From Afipia sp. (lineage in GTDB: Bacteria; Pseudomonadota; Alphaproteobacteria; Rhizobiales; Xanthobacteraceae): 64,000 bases of DNA. The DNA lies in assembly GCA_017308575.1 (NCBI GenBank), contig JAFKEQ010000004.1, forward strand, positions 1-64,000. The letters are read 5' to 3'. The position numbers and the translations under genes are program-made. Within the stretch, counting starts at the first letter, position 1; each line of letters begins with the position of its first letter. The notes under the pieces are model-generated. The model ran no database searches. It saw only the letters and a program-made list of their open reading frames with translations, and was not told where the DNA came from. This document shows, piece by piece, positions 47,606 to 56,204 of this stretch.

Positions 47606-48070
47606 ATGAAACGCACGAGTCTGCAAGGAGATATGTGCCCGATCGCGCGATCGCTGGATGTCATCGGCGACTGGTGGTCGCTTTTGATTGTCCGCGATGC
47701 CCTGCTCGGGGCCAGGCGTTTCAGCCAGTTCCAGAAAAATCTTGGGGTGGCTAAAAACATCCTAACCGTGAGGCTGAAGACGCTGGTTGCCGAAGGCATT
47801 CTTGAAACGAAGCCGGCATCAGATGGTGGCGCCTATCTGGACTATGTGCCGACGCAGAAGGGCCGCGGACTGTTTCCGGTGCTGGTCGCGCTGCGTCAGT
47901 GGGGCGAGGAATTCCTGGTTGCGCCCGGCGAGGAATTCGCCGCGCTGGTCGACCGCAAAGACGGATTGCCGCTCCGTAAACTGGCGATCCATGCCAACGA
48001 CGGCCGCCTGCTGGAGCAGACGGACACCAAGATCGCACTCCCGGCATCGGCCTCAAAAGAACAGGTTTAA
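47606..48070 (+). CDS. HxlR-family transcriptional regulator
   Basis: The 154-residue winged-helix protein has the HxlR hallmark CPIARSLDVIGDWWSLLIVRDAL (shown in part: CPIARSLDVIGDWW), a conserved N-terminal Cys (Cys11) used for redox sensing in YodB and HypR, RFSQFQKNLGVAKNILTVRLK as the recognition region, and a wing with GAYLDYVPTQKGR. GGGAGGAG lies 5 nt before the ATG at 47606. It is divergent from the SDR and probably represses both genes. Its stop overlaps the opposing 71-residue gene. Confidence 0.93.
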   Translation: MKRTSLQGDMCPIARSLDVIGDWWSLLIVRDALLGARRFSQFQKNLGVAKNILTVRLKTLVAEGILETKPASDGGAYLDYVPTQKGRGLFPVLVALRQWGEEFLVAPGEEFAALVDRKDGLPLRKLAIHANDGRLLEQTDTKIALPASASKEQV

Positions 48071-48282
48071 AACGTCCCCGGCGGTATTCCGCGCCGAACG
48101 ATTTCATCCGCCTCCAGTTGAGCCATATCCAGCAGATAGCCGAGCGTATCCAGATTGTGCCGTTTCGCGAGTTGGGTCAGGTCCGCCACTGTCTCGGCCA
48201 CAAGGCTTGCTGCCTCGATCGGACCACCGTCGGCTACGTTGCCGGTCCGCAAAAATTCGCTGCGGTTTTGGCGAGCGGTCAT
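48067..48282 (-). CDS. Hypothetical 71-aa protein
   Basis: The product is acidic and mainly helical, with ASLVAETVADLTQLAKRHNLDTLGYLLDMAQLEADE; it has no signal peptide and no recognised domain. It starts MTARQNRSEF and ends RRGIPPGTF. It overlaps the HxlR gene tail by 4 bp. The composition looks like a genuine small helical protein, but no ribosome site stands out, so it is moderately supported. Confidence 0.6.
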   Translation of the reverse strand: MTARQNRSEFLRTGNVADGGPIEAASLVAETVADLTQLAKRHNLDTLGYLLDMAQLEADEIVRRGIPPGTF

Positions 48283-48425
48283 CCCCGCAAACCTCTCATC
48301 GCCGAATCAATCTAAAGATATAATTTCGTACAATACACTCATAAATTGCACAACCTAAAGTTATGGAACTTACAATCTACGCGGGAAAAAGGTCTCGAAA
48401 AGCTACTCGATCACCATGTCACGAT

Positions 48426-48454
48426 TTGACAGCAGACCCCCTTTTACCCATGTA
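48426..48454 (+). promoter_or_regulatory. Candidate promoter of topA
   Basis: A consensus -35 TTGACA (48426-48431) is followed 17 bp later by CATGTA, a weak -10, about 70 bp before the topA ATG. The surrounding gap 48283-48523 has no gene. Confidence 0.35.
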
Positions 48455-48523
48455 TCGGGCAAGCCAGCCTGATGGAATCTCACGATTCCGGCCCGCATAT
48501 CCCCTGTAAGTTATTGGAATAAA

Positions 48524-51250
48524 ATGAATCTCGTCATTGTCGAGTCGCCTGCGAAGGCCAAGACGATCAACAAGTATTTGGGCTCCTCCTATGAGGTTCT
48601 AGCCTCGTACGGCCATGTCCGCGACCTTCCCGCGAAGAACGGATCGGTCGATCCGGAGGCCGACTTCCAGATGATCTGGGAGAATGATCCCAAGGCGGCC
48701 GGCCGGCTGAACGATATCGCCAAGGCCCTCAAGGGCGCCGACAAGCTGATCCTGGCGACCGACCCTGATCGCGAGGGCGAGGCCATCTCCTGGCATGTCC
48801 TTGAGATCATGAAGCAGAAGCGCGCGCTCAAGGACCAGGCAATCGAACGCGTCGTCTTCAATGCCATCACCAAACAGGCCGTCACCGACGCCATGAAGAA
48901 CCCGCGCCAGATCGATGGCGCGCTGGTCGACGCCTATCTCGCCCGCCGCGCGCTGGACTATCTGGTCGGCTTCACCCTCTCTCCCGTGCTCTGGCGCAAG
49001 CTGCCGGGCGCGCGTTCGGCTGGCCGGGTACAGTCGGTCGCGCTGCGGCTGGTCTGCGACCGCGAACTGGAGATCGAGAAGTTCGTTCCGAAGGAATACT
49101 GGTCGCTGCTCGCAACGCTGGCGACGCCGCGCGGCGACAGCTTCGAGGCGCGTCTGGTCGGCGCCGACGGCAAGAAGATCCAGCGCCTCGACATCGGCAG
49201 CGGCGCGGAAGCTGAAGACTTCAAGAAAGCGCTCGAAGCTGCCAACTTCACCGTCACCGCGGTCGAAGCCAAGCCCGCGCGGCGCAATCCGCAGTCGCCC
49301 TTCACAACATCGACGCTGCAGCAGGAAGCCAGCCGCAAGCTCGGTTTCGCACCCGCGCACACCATGCGTATCGCGCAGCGTCTTTATGAAGGCATCGACA
49401 TCGGCGGCGAGACCACCGGTCTCATCACTTATATGCGAACCGACGGCGTGCAGATCGATCCGTCCGCGATCACGCAGGCGCGCAAGGTGATCGGCGAGGA
49501 CTACGGCAATGCCTATGTGCCGGATTCACCGCGCCAGTATTCATCGAAGGCCAAGAATGCGCAGGAGGCTCACGAAGCCATCCGCCCGACCGACCTGTCG
49601 CGCCGTCCGGCCAAGCTGAAAGCCCGGCTCGATAACGATCAGTACCGTCTTTATGAACTGATCTGGATGCGCACCGTGGCGAGCCAGATGGAATCCGCCG
49701 AACTCGAGCGCACCACCGTCGATATCGCCGCCAAGGCCGGTGCGCGCACGCTGGAATTGCGCGCCACCGGTCAGGTCGTGAAGTTCGACGGCTTCCTCGC
49801 GGTCTATCAGGAAGGCCGCGACGACGATCCCGAGGACGAAGACTCAAAGCGCCTGCCCGTCATCAATCAGGGCGAGAACCTCAAGCGCGAAGGCCTCAGC
49901 GTCACCCAGCATTTCACCGAGCCGCCGCCGCGCTTCTCCGAAGCCTCGCTGGTCAAGCGCATGGAAGAACTCGGCATCGGCCGTCCTTCCACCTATGCGT
50001 CGATCCTGCAGGTGTTGAAGGATCGCGGCTATGTGAAGCTCGAGAAGAAGCGGCTGTACGGCGAGGACAAGGGCCGCGTCGTGGTGGCGTTCCTCGAGAA
50101 CTACTTCGCGCGCTATGTCGAATTCGACTTCACAGCTGATCTCGAAGAGAAGCTCGACCAGATTTCCAACAATGAAATCTCGTGGAAGCGGGTTCTCTCC
50201 GACTTCTGGAAGGACTTCATTGGCGCGGTCAACGACATCAAGGATGTGCGCGTCACCGAAGTGCTCGACGTGCTCGACGCCATGCTCGGCGAACACATCT
50301 ACGAGCCGCGCGCCGATGGCGGCGATCCGCGTCAATGCCCGAGTTGCGGCAACGGCAAACTGAATCTGAAAGCCGGCAAGTTCGGCGCGTTCGTCGGCTG
50401 CTCGAACTATCCGGAATGCCGTTACACCCGTCCCCTCGCCTCATCGAGCGGCGCGAGCGACAGGCCGCTTGGCAAGGACCCCGTGTCGGGCCTCGACGTG
50501 GCGGTGAAGGCCGGACGCTTCGGCCCCTACATCCAGCTTGGCGAACCTAAGGACTACGGCGAGGACGAGAAGCCCAAGCGCGCGGGCATCCCGAAGAACA
50601 TGTCTCCCGCCGACGTCGAACTTGAACTCGCGCTCAAGCTGCTGGCGTTGCCGCGTGACGTCGGCCCGCATCCCGAGGATGGCGAGATCATCACCGCGGG
50701 GATCGGCCGCTTCGGTCCGTTCGTGCGTCACGGCAAGACCTATGCGAGCCTCGAAGCAGGCGACGATGTTTACAACATCGGCCTGAATCGCGCGGTGACG
50801 CTCATCGCCGAGAAGGTGGCGAAAGGCCCCGGCCGCCGCTTCGGCGCAGACCCCGGCAAGGAGGTCGGCGATTATCCGGCGCGCGGCGGCAAGATCATGC
50901 TCAAGAAGGGCCGCTACGGTGCATACGTTACCATCGACGGCATCAACGCGACGATCCCTGACAGCATCGAGCCGGAGAAGCTGACCATCGAGGAAGCCAT
51001 CGCGCTGATCGAGGAGCGCGCGACCAAGAGCGGCGGCAAGGCCAAGCGTGCTGCGCCGAAGAAGGCGGCCAAGAAAACAACCGCCAAGAAAGTCGCGCAA
51101 TCCGGCGACGCGACATCCGACGCGCCTGCGAAAAAGCCCGCTGCGCGAAAGAAAGTCGCCACCAAGAAGGCCGCGCCCAAGAAAGTCGCTGCGGCGAAGA
51201 CCGCCAAAGTCGCGACTAAGAAAACCGCCGGAAAAGCGCGCGGATCATGA
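48524..51250 (+). CDS. topA: DNA topoisomerase I
   Basis: TopA relaxes negative supercoils by single-strand cutting. The 908-residue protein has the Toprim domain (MNLVIVESPAKAKTINKYLG, then LATDPDREGEAISWH), the active-site Tyr in TGLITYMRTDG (near residue 305), TYASILQVLKDRGYVKLEKK, and a four-Cys zinc finger CPSCGNGKLNL...GCSNYPECRY near residue 605. It ends in a Lys/Ala-rich tail of about 70 residues (for example KKAAKKTTAKKVA) that probably helps DNA binding. Its stop overlaps the rnr start (ATGA). Confidence 0.97.
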   Translation: MNLVIVESPAKAKTINKYLGSSYEVLASYGHVRDLPAKNGSVDPEADFQMIWENDPKAAGRLNDIAKALKGADKLILATDPDREGEAISWHVLEIMKQKRALKDQAIERVVFNAITKQAVTDAMKNPRQIDGALVDAYLARRALDYLVGFTLSPVLWRKLPGARSAGRVQSVALRLVCDRELEIEKFVPKEYWSLLATLATPRGDSFEARLVGADGKKIQRLDIGSGAEAEDFKKALEAANFTVTAVEAKPARRNPQSPFTTSTLQQEASRKLGFAPAHTMRIAQRLYEGIDIGGETTGLITYMRTDGVQIDPSAITQARKVIGEDYGNAYVPDSPRQYSSKAKNAQEAHEAIRPTDLSRRPAKLKARLDNDQYRLYELIWMRTVASQMESAELERTTVDIAAKAGARTLELRATGQVVKFDGFLAVYQEGRDDDPEDEDSKRLPVINQGENLKREGLSVTQHFTEPPPRFSEASLVKRMEELGIGRPSTYASILQVLKDRGYVKLEKKRLYGEDKGRVVVAFLENYFARYVEFDFTADLEEKLDQISNNEISWKRVLSDFWKDFIGAVNDIKDVRVTEVLDVLDAMLGEHIYEPRADGGDPRQCPSCGNGKLNLKAGKFGAFVGCSNYPECRYTRPLASSSGASDRPLGKDPVSGLDVAVKAGRFGPYIQLGEPKDYGEDEKPKRAGIPKNMSPADVELELALKLLALPRDVGPHPEDGEIITAGIGRFGPFVRHGKTYASLEAGDDVYNIGLNRAVTLIAEKVAKGPGRRFGADPGKEVGDYPARGGKIMLKKGRYGAYVTIDGINATIPDSIEPEKLTIEEAIALIEERATKSGGKAKRAAPKKAAKKTTAKKVAQSGDATSDAPAKKPAARKKVATKKAAPKKVAAAKTAKVATKKTAGKARGS

Positions 51251-53574
51251 AGAAACAAAAGGACGCGGCAACCGCTTTTCCCGACCGGGAGAGCATTGTC
51301 GCGTTCGTCAGGTCGCATCCCGGAGAATCCGGGACCCGCGAGATCGCCCGCCACTTCGGGCTGAAGAACGAATCCCGCGCAGCCTTGCGACGCATCCTGC
51401 GCGAACTCGCAGATGAAGGCGTCATCGCCAAGGAAGGCCGCAAGGTCCGCGAACCGAAATCCCTGCCGCCGACTCTCGTTGCCGACATCACCGGACAGGA
51501 TAGCGACGGCGAACTGATGGCCTCCCCGGCTGAATGGCTGGAGGAGATCGACGGTCCCGCTCCCCTGATCCGCATCCATGTGCCGCGCCGCCCCAAGCCG
51601 GGCACCGTCGCGGGCGTCGGCGACCGCGCGCTGCTGCGCGTCGAGAAGCCGGACAGCAAGCATGAGAAGGCCTATCGCGGCCGTGTCATCAAGCTGCTGG
51701 ATAAAGCGGCGCATCGCGTGCTCGGCATTTTCAGGCGGATGCCGAACGGCGACGGCCGGATGATTCCGGTCGACAAGAAACAGGCCGGGCGGGACCTCGC
51801 CATCGCCGCCGCTCACGATGGCGGCGCGCAGGACGGCGATCTTGTCAGCGTCGAACTGATGCGCTCGCGCGGTTATGGCTTGCCCTCTGGCAAGGTCAAA
51901 GAGCGTCTCGGCTCACTGAAGACCGAGAAAGCGATCAGCCTGATCGCCATTCACGCCCACGACATTCCGCAGGAATTTCCGGCCGACGCCATCGCGGAAT
52001 CTGAAGCCGCGAAGCCCGCCGAATTGAAGGGACGCGAGGACTGGCGCAGCGTCCCGCTCGTCACCATCGATCCGCCGGATGCGAAGGATCACGACGACGC
52101 CGTGCACGCCGAGCCGGATAACGACCCGAACAACAAGGGCGGCTACATCGTCAACGTCGCCATCGCCGACGTCGCCTTCTATGTGCGCCCGAATTCGCCG
52201 CTCGACCGCGAGGCGCTGAGGCGCGGCAACTCGGTCTATTTTCCCGATCGCGTCGTGCCGATGCTGCCAGAACGCATCTCGAACGATCTGTGTTCGCTCA
52301 AGCCGGGCGAGCCGCGCGGTGCGCTTGCCGTGCGGATGGTGATCGACAAGACCGGCCACAAGCGGTCGCATACATTTCATCGCGTGCTGATGCGCTCCGC
52401 CGCGAAACTGGCTTACGCGCAGGCGCAGGCCGCCATCGACGGACGGCCCGACGACACCACAGCGCCCCTGTTCGATCCGATCCTGAAGCCACTCTGGGCC
52501 GCCTACGCGCTGGTGAAGAGCGCCCGCGACGAGCGCGACCCGCTCGACCTCGATCTGCCCGAACGCAAGATTCTGCTGAAGCCCGACGGCACGGTGGATC
52601 GCGTGGTGACGCCGGAGCGGCTGGACGCGCACCGGCTGATCGAGGAATTCATGATCCTCGCCAACGTCGCAGCCGCAGAGGCGCTTGAGAAGAAAGCCCT
52701 GCCGCTGATCTATCGCGTGCATGACGAGCCGACCATCGAGAAGGTTCACAACCTGCGCGAATTCCTCAAGACGCTCGACATGCCGTTCTCCGCCACCGGC
52801 GCATTGCGGCCTTCAGTGTTCAATCGCATTCTCGTGCAGGTGAAGGGGCGTGACGCGGAATCGCTTGTCAACGAAGTGGTGCTGCGCTCGCAGGCGCAGG
52901 CGGAATATTCGGCGGAGAATTACGGCCACTTCGGCCTGAACCTGCGCCGCTACGCTCATTTCACTTCGCCTATCCGTCGATACGCAGATCTTATCGTGCA
53001 TCGTGCGCTGATCCGCGCGCTTGGTCTTGGCGATGGCGCCCTGCCCGACACGGAAACATTCGAAACGCTAAGCGAAGTCGCTGCGGCAATTTCACTCACT
53101 GAGCGCAAGGCGATGAAAGCCGAGCGGGAAACGGCGGATCGCCTGATCGCGCATTTTCTTGCCGATCGGGTCGGCGCGGTCTTCGAGGGGCGCATTTCCG
53201 GCGTCACGCGCGCGGGATTGTTCGTCAAATTAACCGGAACGGGAGCCGATGGGCTTATCCCCGTCCGCACGCTCGGAAGCGAATACTACAACTACGACGA
53301 GGCGCGGCACGCCCTGATCGGCTCACGCAGCGGTGCCATGCATCGTTTGGGTGACGTGGTGCAGGTTCGTCTGGTAGAAGCAGCACCAGTGGCTGGTGCG
53401 CTTCGGTTCGAATTATTATCCGAAGGATCGACCGCACCACGCGGAAGCCGCTTCCGCGACAGCCGCGCCGGAAAGAAGACATCCGGCAAGACACGGCCGG
53501 GACGCGACAAGGCGTCCAAAAAGAAATCGCGCAAGCCTGCAGGCGGCAAGGCACGCAAACCGAAGAAAGGCTGA
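51247..53574 (+). CDS. rnr: Ribonuclease R
   Basis: RNase R is a 3'-5' exonuclease that degrades structured RNA. The 775-residue product has an N-terminal winged-helix segment (ESGTREIARHFGLKNESRAALRRIL-type region around residue 25), cold-shock domains, the RNB catalytic region with DPPDAKDHDDAVH (catalytic Asp), ERISNDLCSLKPGEPRGALAV and NLRRYAHFTSPIRRYADLIVH, and an S1 domain near residue 640. A basic tail ends in KPKKG. Translation is coupled to topA by a 4-bp overlap. Confidence 0.96.
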   Translation: MKKQKDAATAFPDRESIVAFVRSHPGESGTREIARHFGLKNESRAALRRILRELADEGVIAKEGRKVREPKSLPPTLVADITGQDSDGELMASPAEWLEEIDGPAPLIRIHVPRRPKPGTVAGVGDRALLRVEKPDSKHEKAYRGRVIKLLDKAAHRVLGIFRRMPNGDGRMIPVDKKQAGRDLAIAAAHDGGAQDGDLVSVELMRSRGYGLPSGKVKERLGSLKTEKAISLIAIHAHDIPQEFPADAIAESEAAKPAELKGREDWRSVPLVTIDPPDAKDHDDAVHAEPDNDPNNKGGYIVNVAIADVAFYVRPNSPLDREALRRGNSVYFPDRVVPMLPERISNDLCSLKPGEPRGALAVRMVIDKTGHKRSHTFHRVLMRSAAKLAYAQAQAAIDGRPDDTTAPLFDPILKPLWAAYALVKSARDERDPLDLDLPERKILLKPDGTVDRVVTPERLDAHRLIEEFMILANVAAAEALEKKALPLIYRVHDEPTIEKVHNLREFLKTLDMPFSATGALRPSVFNRILVQVKGRDAESLVNEVVLRSQAQAEYSAENYGHFGLNLRRYAHFTSPIRRYADLIVHRALIRALGLGDGALPDTETFETLSEVAAAISLTERKAMKAERETADRLIAHFLADRVGAVFEGRISGVTRAGLFVKLTGTGADGLIPVRTLGSEYYNYDEARHALIGSRSGAMHRLGDVVQVRLVEAAPVAGALRFELLSEGSTAPRGSRFRDSRAGKKTSGKTRPGRDKASKKKSRKPAGGKARKPKKG

Positions 53575-53602
53575 TCGCCGATCGGCCTTCAAAGGAGAGA
53601 TC

Positions 53603-54076
53603 ATGGACAGCCGGACCACCACGCCTGCAGCAACATGGACACAGGGCACCAGCGCGTCGCTGCCCAAGCGCGATGTGTGGCAGGCGATGGCGCGCGGCTG
53701 GCGCGGCCGCTGCCCGAACTGCGGTGAAGGCAAGATCTTCCGCGCCTATCTCAAGGTCGCCGACAACTGCTCGGCCTGCGGCCAGGATTTCACCGGCCAC
53801 CGTGCCGACGATCTTCCGGCCTATCTCGTGATCGTCCTCGTCGGCCACATCGTGGTGCCGATTGCCCTGTGGATCGAAACGAATTACGCGCCGTCGATGC
53901 TCCTGCAACTGGCGGTTTATCTGCCCATCACCCTGATCTCATCGCTGTTATTGCTTCAACCGGTCAAAGGGGCCGTGGTAGGGTTGCAATGGGCATTCCG
54001 CATGCACGGCTTCGATGAGAACCGGCCCGCGGGCGCCGAGGAAGGCACGATTGCGCAACTCACCGTGGTGAAATGA
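53603..54076 (+). CDS. DUF983 membrane protein with two Cys pairs
   Basis: The 157-residue product has two CxxC pairs near the N-terminus (CPNCGEGKIFRAYL and CSACGQDF) like a zinc ribbon, then two membrane helices (AYLVIVLVGHIVVPIALWIE and LLQLAVYLPITLISSLLLL). This matches DUF983, which often lies near cytochrome oxidase or NUDIX genes; function is unknown. The start at 53603 has AAAGGAGAGA just upstream. It overlaps the NUDIX gene by 4 bp. Confidence 0.88.
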   Translation: MDSRTTTPAATWTQGTSASLPKRDVWQAMARGWRGRCPNCGEGKIFRAYLKVADNCSACGQDFTGHRADDLPAYLVIVLVGHIVVPIALWIETNYAPSMLLQLAVYLPITLISSLLLLQPVKGAVVGLQWAFRMHGFDENRPAGAEEGTIAQLTVVK

Positions 54077-54801
54077 ACCGGCCGATCGAAGAAGAAAAAG
54101 AAGACAGCAGCCACCCCTATCGCCGCCCGAAAGACGCTGCGACTCTGGTTTTGGTGGATCGCAGCGGGACCATTCCCAAGGTTCTGGTCGGTCGGCGGCA
54201 CGACAAGGTCGTGTTCCAGCCCGGAAAGTTCGTTTTTCCGGGCGGCCGGGTGGATGCCAGCGACAACAGGATTCCGATTGCGGCGGACATCCCAAAGGAT
54301 CTCGAGAAAAAACTGATCGGCGGCAGCCCGACGATTTCGCCCGGGCGCGCCCGCGCGCTGGCCATCGCGGCGATCCGCGAAGCCTGCGAGGAAACCGGCC
54401 TCTGCCTCGGCCGGAAGACCACCAACGGCACCGCCTCAAGACTCGCGGGTGAATGGACGCCATTCGCCGATGCGGGGCTGTTACCTGATCCGTCAGGTCT
54501 GTTCCTGATCGCCCGCGCCATCACGCCGCCCGGCCGTGTGCGACGGTTCGACACCCGTTTTTTCACCGCCGACGCTTCCAGCATCGCTCACCGGATCGAA
54601 GGCGTCGTGCATGCCGATGCCGAACTGGTGGAACTGGTCTGGCTCGAACTGGATTCGCCGTCGCTGGACGGCCTTCACTCCATGACGAAAAACGTGCTGC
54701 GCGATCTCGCCCAGCGTCTCACGCTCGGGCCGCTGTCCCATGCCGCGGATGTGCCGTTCTATCATTTCCAGGGCGGAGGCTGGCAGCGGGACGTGATCTA
54801 G
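54073..54801 (+). CDS. NUDIX hydrolase with a split Nudix box (NUDT19-like)
   Basis: This 242-residue pyrophosphohydrolase has the end of a Nudix box, IREACEETGLCLG, but the usual upstream Gly of the box is in FPGGRVDASDNR about 50 residues earlier. The insertion of some 40 residues resembles NUDT19, a CoA diphosphatase. The substrate is therefore perhaps CoA or a derivative, which is inferred. It starts in the DUF983 stop. Confidence 0.85.
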   Translation: MNRPIEEEKEDSSHPYRRPKDAATLVLVDRSGTIPKVLVGRRHDKVVFQPGKFVFPGGRVDASDNRIPIAADIPKDLEKKLIGGSPTISPGRARALAIAAIREACEETGLCLGRKTTNGTASRLAGEWTPFADAGLLPDPSGLFLIARAITPPGRVRRFDTRFFTADASSIAHRIEGVVHADAELVELVWLELDSPSLDGLHSMTKNVLRDLAQRLTLGPLSHAADVPFYHFQGGGWQRDVI

Positions 54802-54917
54802 GCTGCAAGCCTCGATCCCCTGCGCCAAAAATTCCCAACCCAACCATGACGCGGACCGGTATGCTGACCTTTGAAGGCGGCCGGACGCGCCGCCACGGAT
54901 GATCGAACCCTGATTGT

Positions 54918-55748
54918 ATGCGTACTGGCGCCGCGATATCGGTCGCCGCCCATCTGGTGGCGTTGACAGCGTGTCTTGTGCTGGCGGGCGTCCGTCCGTT
55001 CGAGCCGACGACTGCTGAGGCGATCACCGTCGACATCATAACGCCGGACGAGGCTCCGCCGCTTCCGAAAGAACCGGAGCCGGAGTTACCGACTGTTTCG
55101 GACAAGGATTCAAGCCAGACCAGCGAGCCGCAGCAAACCCCTGCGGAACAGACTCCGCAGAAAGCAACGCCGCCTCCCGAGCAGAAAACGCAGCAGGCCG
55201 CGCTTTCGCAAAAGCCGAGCGAACCGCCGAAACCTGCGCAGCCGCCAAAGCCTGCTGAACAATCAAAGCCCGTCGAACAACAGCAGGCTCAACAGCCGCA
55301 ACCACCGCAGCAGCCACAGGAACAACAGCAGTCAGTCCCCACGGCCTCGCCTGACATCACGTCACGCTATGGCATGATGTTCACCCTACCCGATGCAGGT
55401 GCCGCGGGCGACTTCGATGCCAAGGCAACCGCCAAGGCGAACATCAGAGCGGAAGACGCCGCCGCATTGCGCGCACGCCTGAAGGAGTGCTCAGTCCTGC
55501 CGAAATCCGTCGCGCCGTCCGACAATGTCCGGATCGTGCTTCGCATCGCTCTCACGCCGGACGGCAGACTCGCGCAGGAGCCCCTGCTGATCGAGGCCAG
55601 CGCTTCCGCAAAGGGGCCCCTGCTCATGCGCGGCGCCATGGACGCGCTGGAGAAATGCCAGCCCTACACCATGCTTCCGGCGGACCGTTACAATGAATGG
55701 CGAATGCTGGATCTGTCCTTTGTCCCGAAGGATTTCAGGGGCGGCTAA
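54918..55748 (+). CDS. TonB/TolA-like envelope protein
   Basis: The 276-residue protein has one N-terminal membrane anchor (AISVAAHLVALTACLVLAGV), then a Pro/Gln/Glu/Lys-rich spacer of about 110 residues (EPPKPAQPPKPAEQ and QQQAQQPQPPQQPQEQQ) that could span the periplasm. The C-terminal globular part (from RAEDAAALRARLKECSVLPK) ends LSFVPKDFRGG, with a cysteine pair like TolA C-terminal domains. It probably links the inner membrane to outer-membrane components. No tolQR or exbBD genes are beside it. No clear ribosome site precedes the ATG. Confidence 0.75.
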   Translation: MRTGAAISVAAHLVALTACLVLAGVRPFEPTTAEAITVDIITPDEAPPLPKEPEPELPTVSDKDSSQTSEPQQTPAEQTPQKATPPPEQKTQQAALSQKPSEPPKPAQPPKPAEQSKPVEQQQAQQPQPPQQPQEQQQSVPTASPDITSRYGMMFTLPDAGAAGDFDAKATAKANIRAEDAAALRARLKECSVLPKSVAPSDNVRIVLRIALTPDGRLAQEPLLIEASASAKGPLLMRGAMDALEKCQPYTMLPADRYNEWRMLDLSFVPKDFRGG

Positions 55749-55864
55749 ACGCTCCTTTCCCCGGGGCAAGGGAAAATCAGGGCCTCCGCGCCCCAAAAGC
55801 CGGTTTTCAGGCCTTTATGAGCCATCAGGAACCGCCAAAGCCGCCGAATAGTGGCCTCCAGAAC

Positions 55865-55892
55865 TTGACTTTGGGGCGTTCGGGGCTAGTTT
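55865..55892 (+). promoter_or_regulatory. Promoter of rpmG
   Basis: TTGACT (55865-55870) and TAGTTT (55887-55892) are separated by 16 bp, about 65 bp before the rpmG ATG. The arrangement resembles strong housekeeping promoters of alphaproteobacteria. Confidence 0.5.
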
Positions 55893-55955
55893 GCGCCCAA
55901 ACGCGGCCCGGCCTGTCGGGACTGCTCGTGATTCCTGACATTCGAGGTTCTGAAC

Positions 55956-56123
55956 ATGGCCAAAGCGGTCACCATCAAGGTCAAGCTCGTTTCCAGCGCG
56001 GATACCGGCTTCTATTACGTCGCCAAGAAGAACTCGCGCACGATGACCGACAAGCTCGTCAAGAAGAAGTACGATCCGGTCGCGAAGAAGCACGTCGAAT
56101 TCCGCGAAGCCAAGATCAAGTAA
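55956..56123 (+). CDS. rpmG: 50S ribosomal protein L33
   Basis: The 55-residue product begins [20 protein letters not shown] and continues [10 protein letters not shown], then [19 protein letters not shown]. This is the L33 form without the zinc-binding Cys pairs, usual in alphaproteobacteria. It has its own promoter and a terminator, so it is a single-gene unit. It was identified by reading the frame, since it is very short. Confidence 0.96.
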   Translation: MAKAVTIKVKLVSSADTGFYYVAKKNSRTMTDKLVKKKYDPVAKKHVEFREAKIK

Positions 56124-56146
56124 TTATTTCAATATCTTATTGAAAC

Positions 56147-56175
56147 AAAGCGGGGCCGTTCGGCCCCGTTTTGCA
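56147..56175 (+). terminator. Terminator of rpmG
   Basis: CGGGGCC-GTTC-GGCCCCG (56151-56168) is followed by TTTTGC and preceded by AAAG. A 7 to 8-bp GC-rich stem and T-run lie 27 bp past the rpmG stop; the convergent M20 gene ends at 56205. Confidence 0.85.
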
Positions 56176-56204
56176 TTTTGGTCGAAAGAAGACGGCTGGC
56201 GGAA

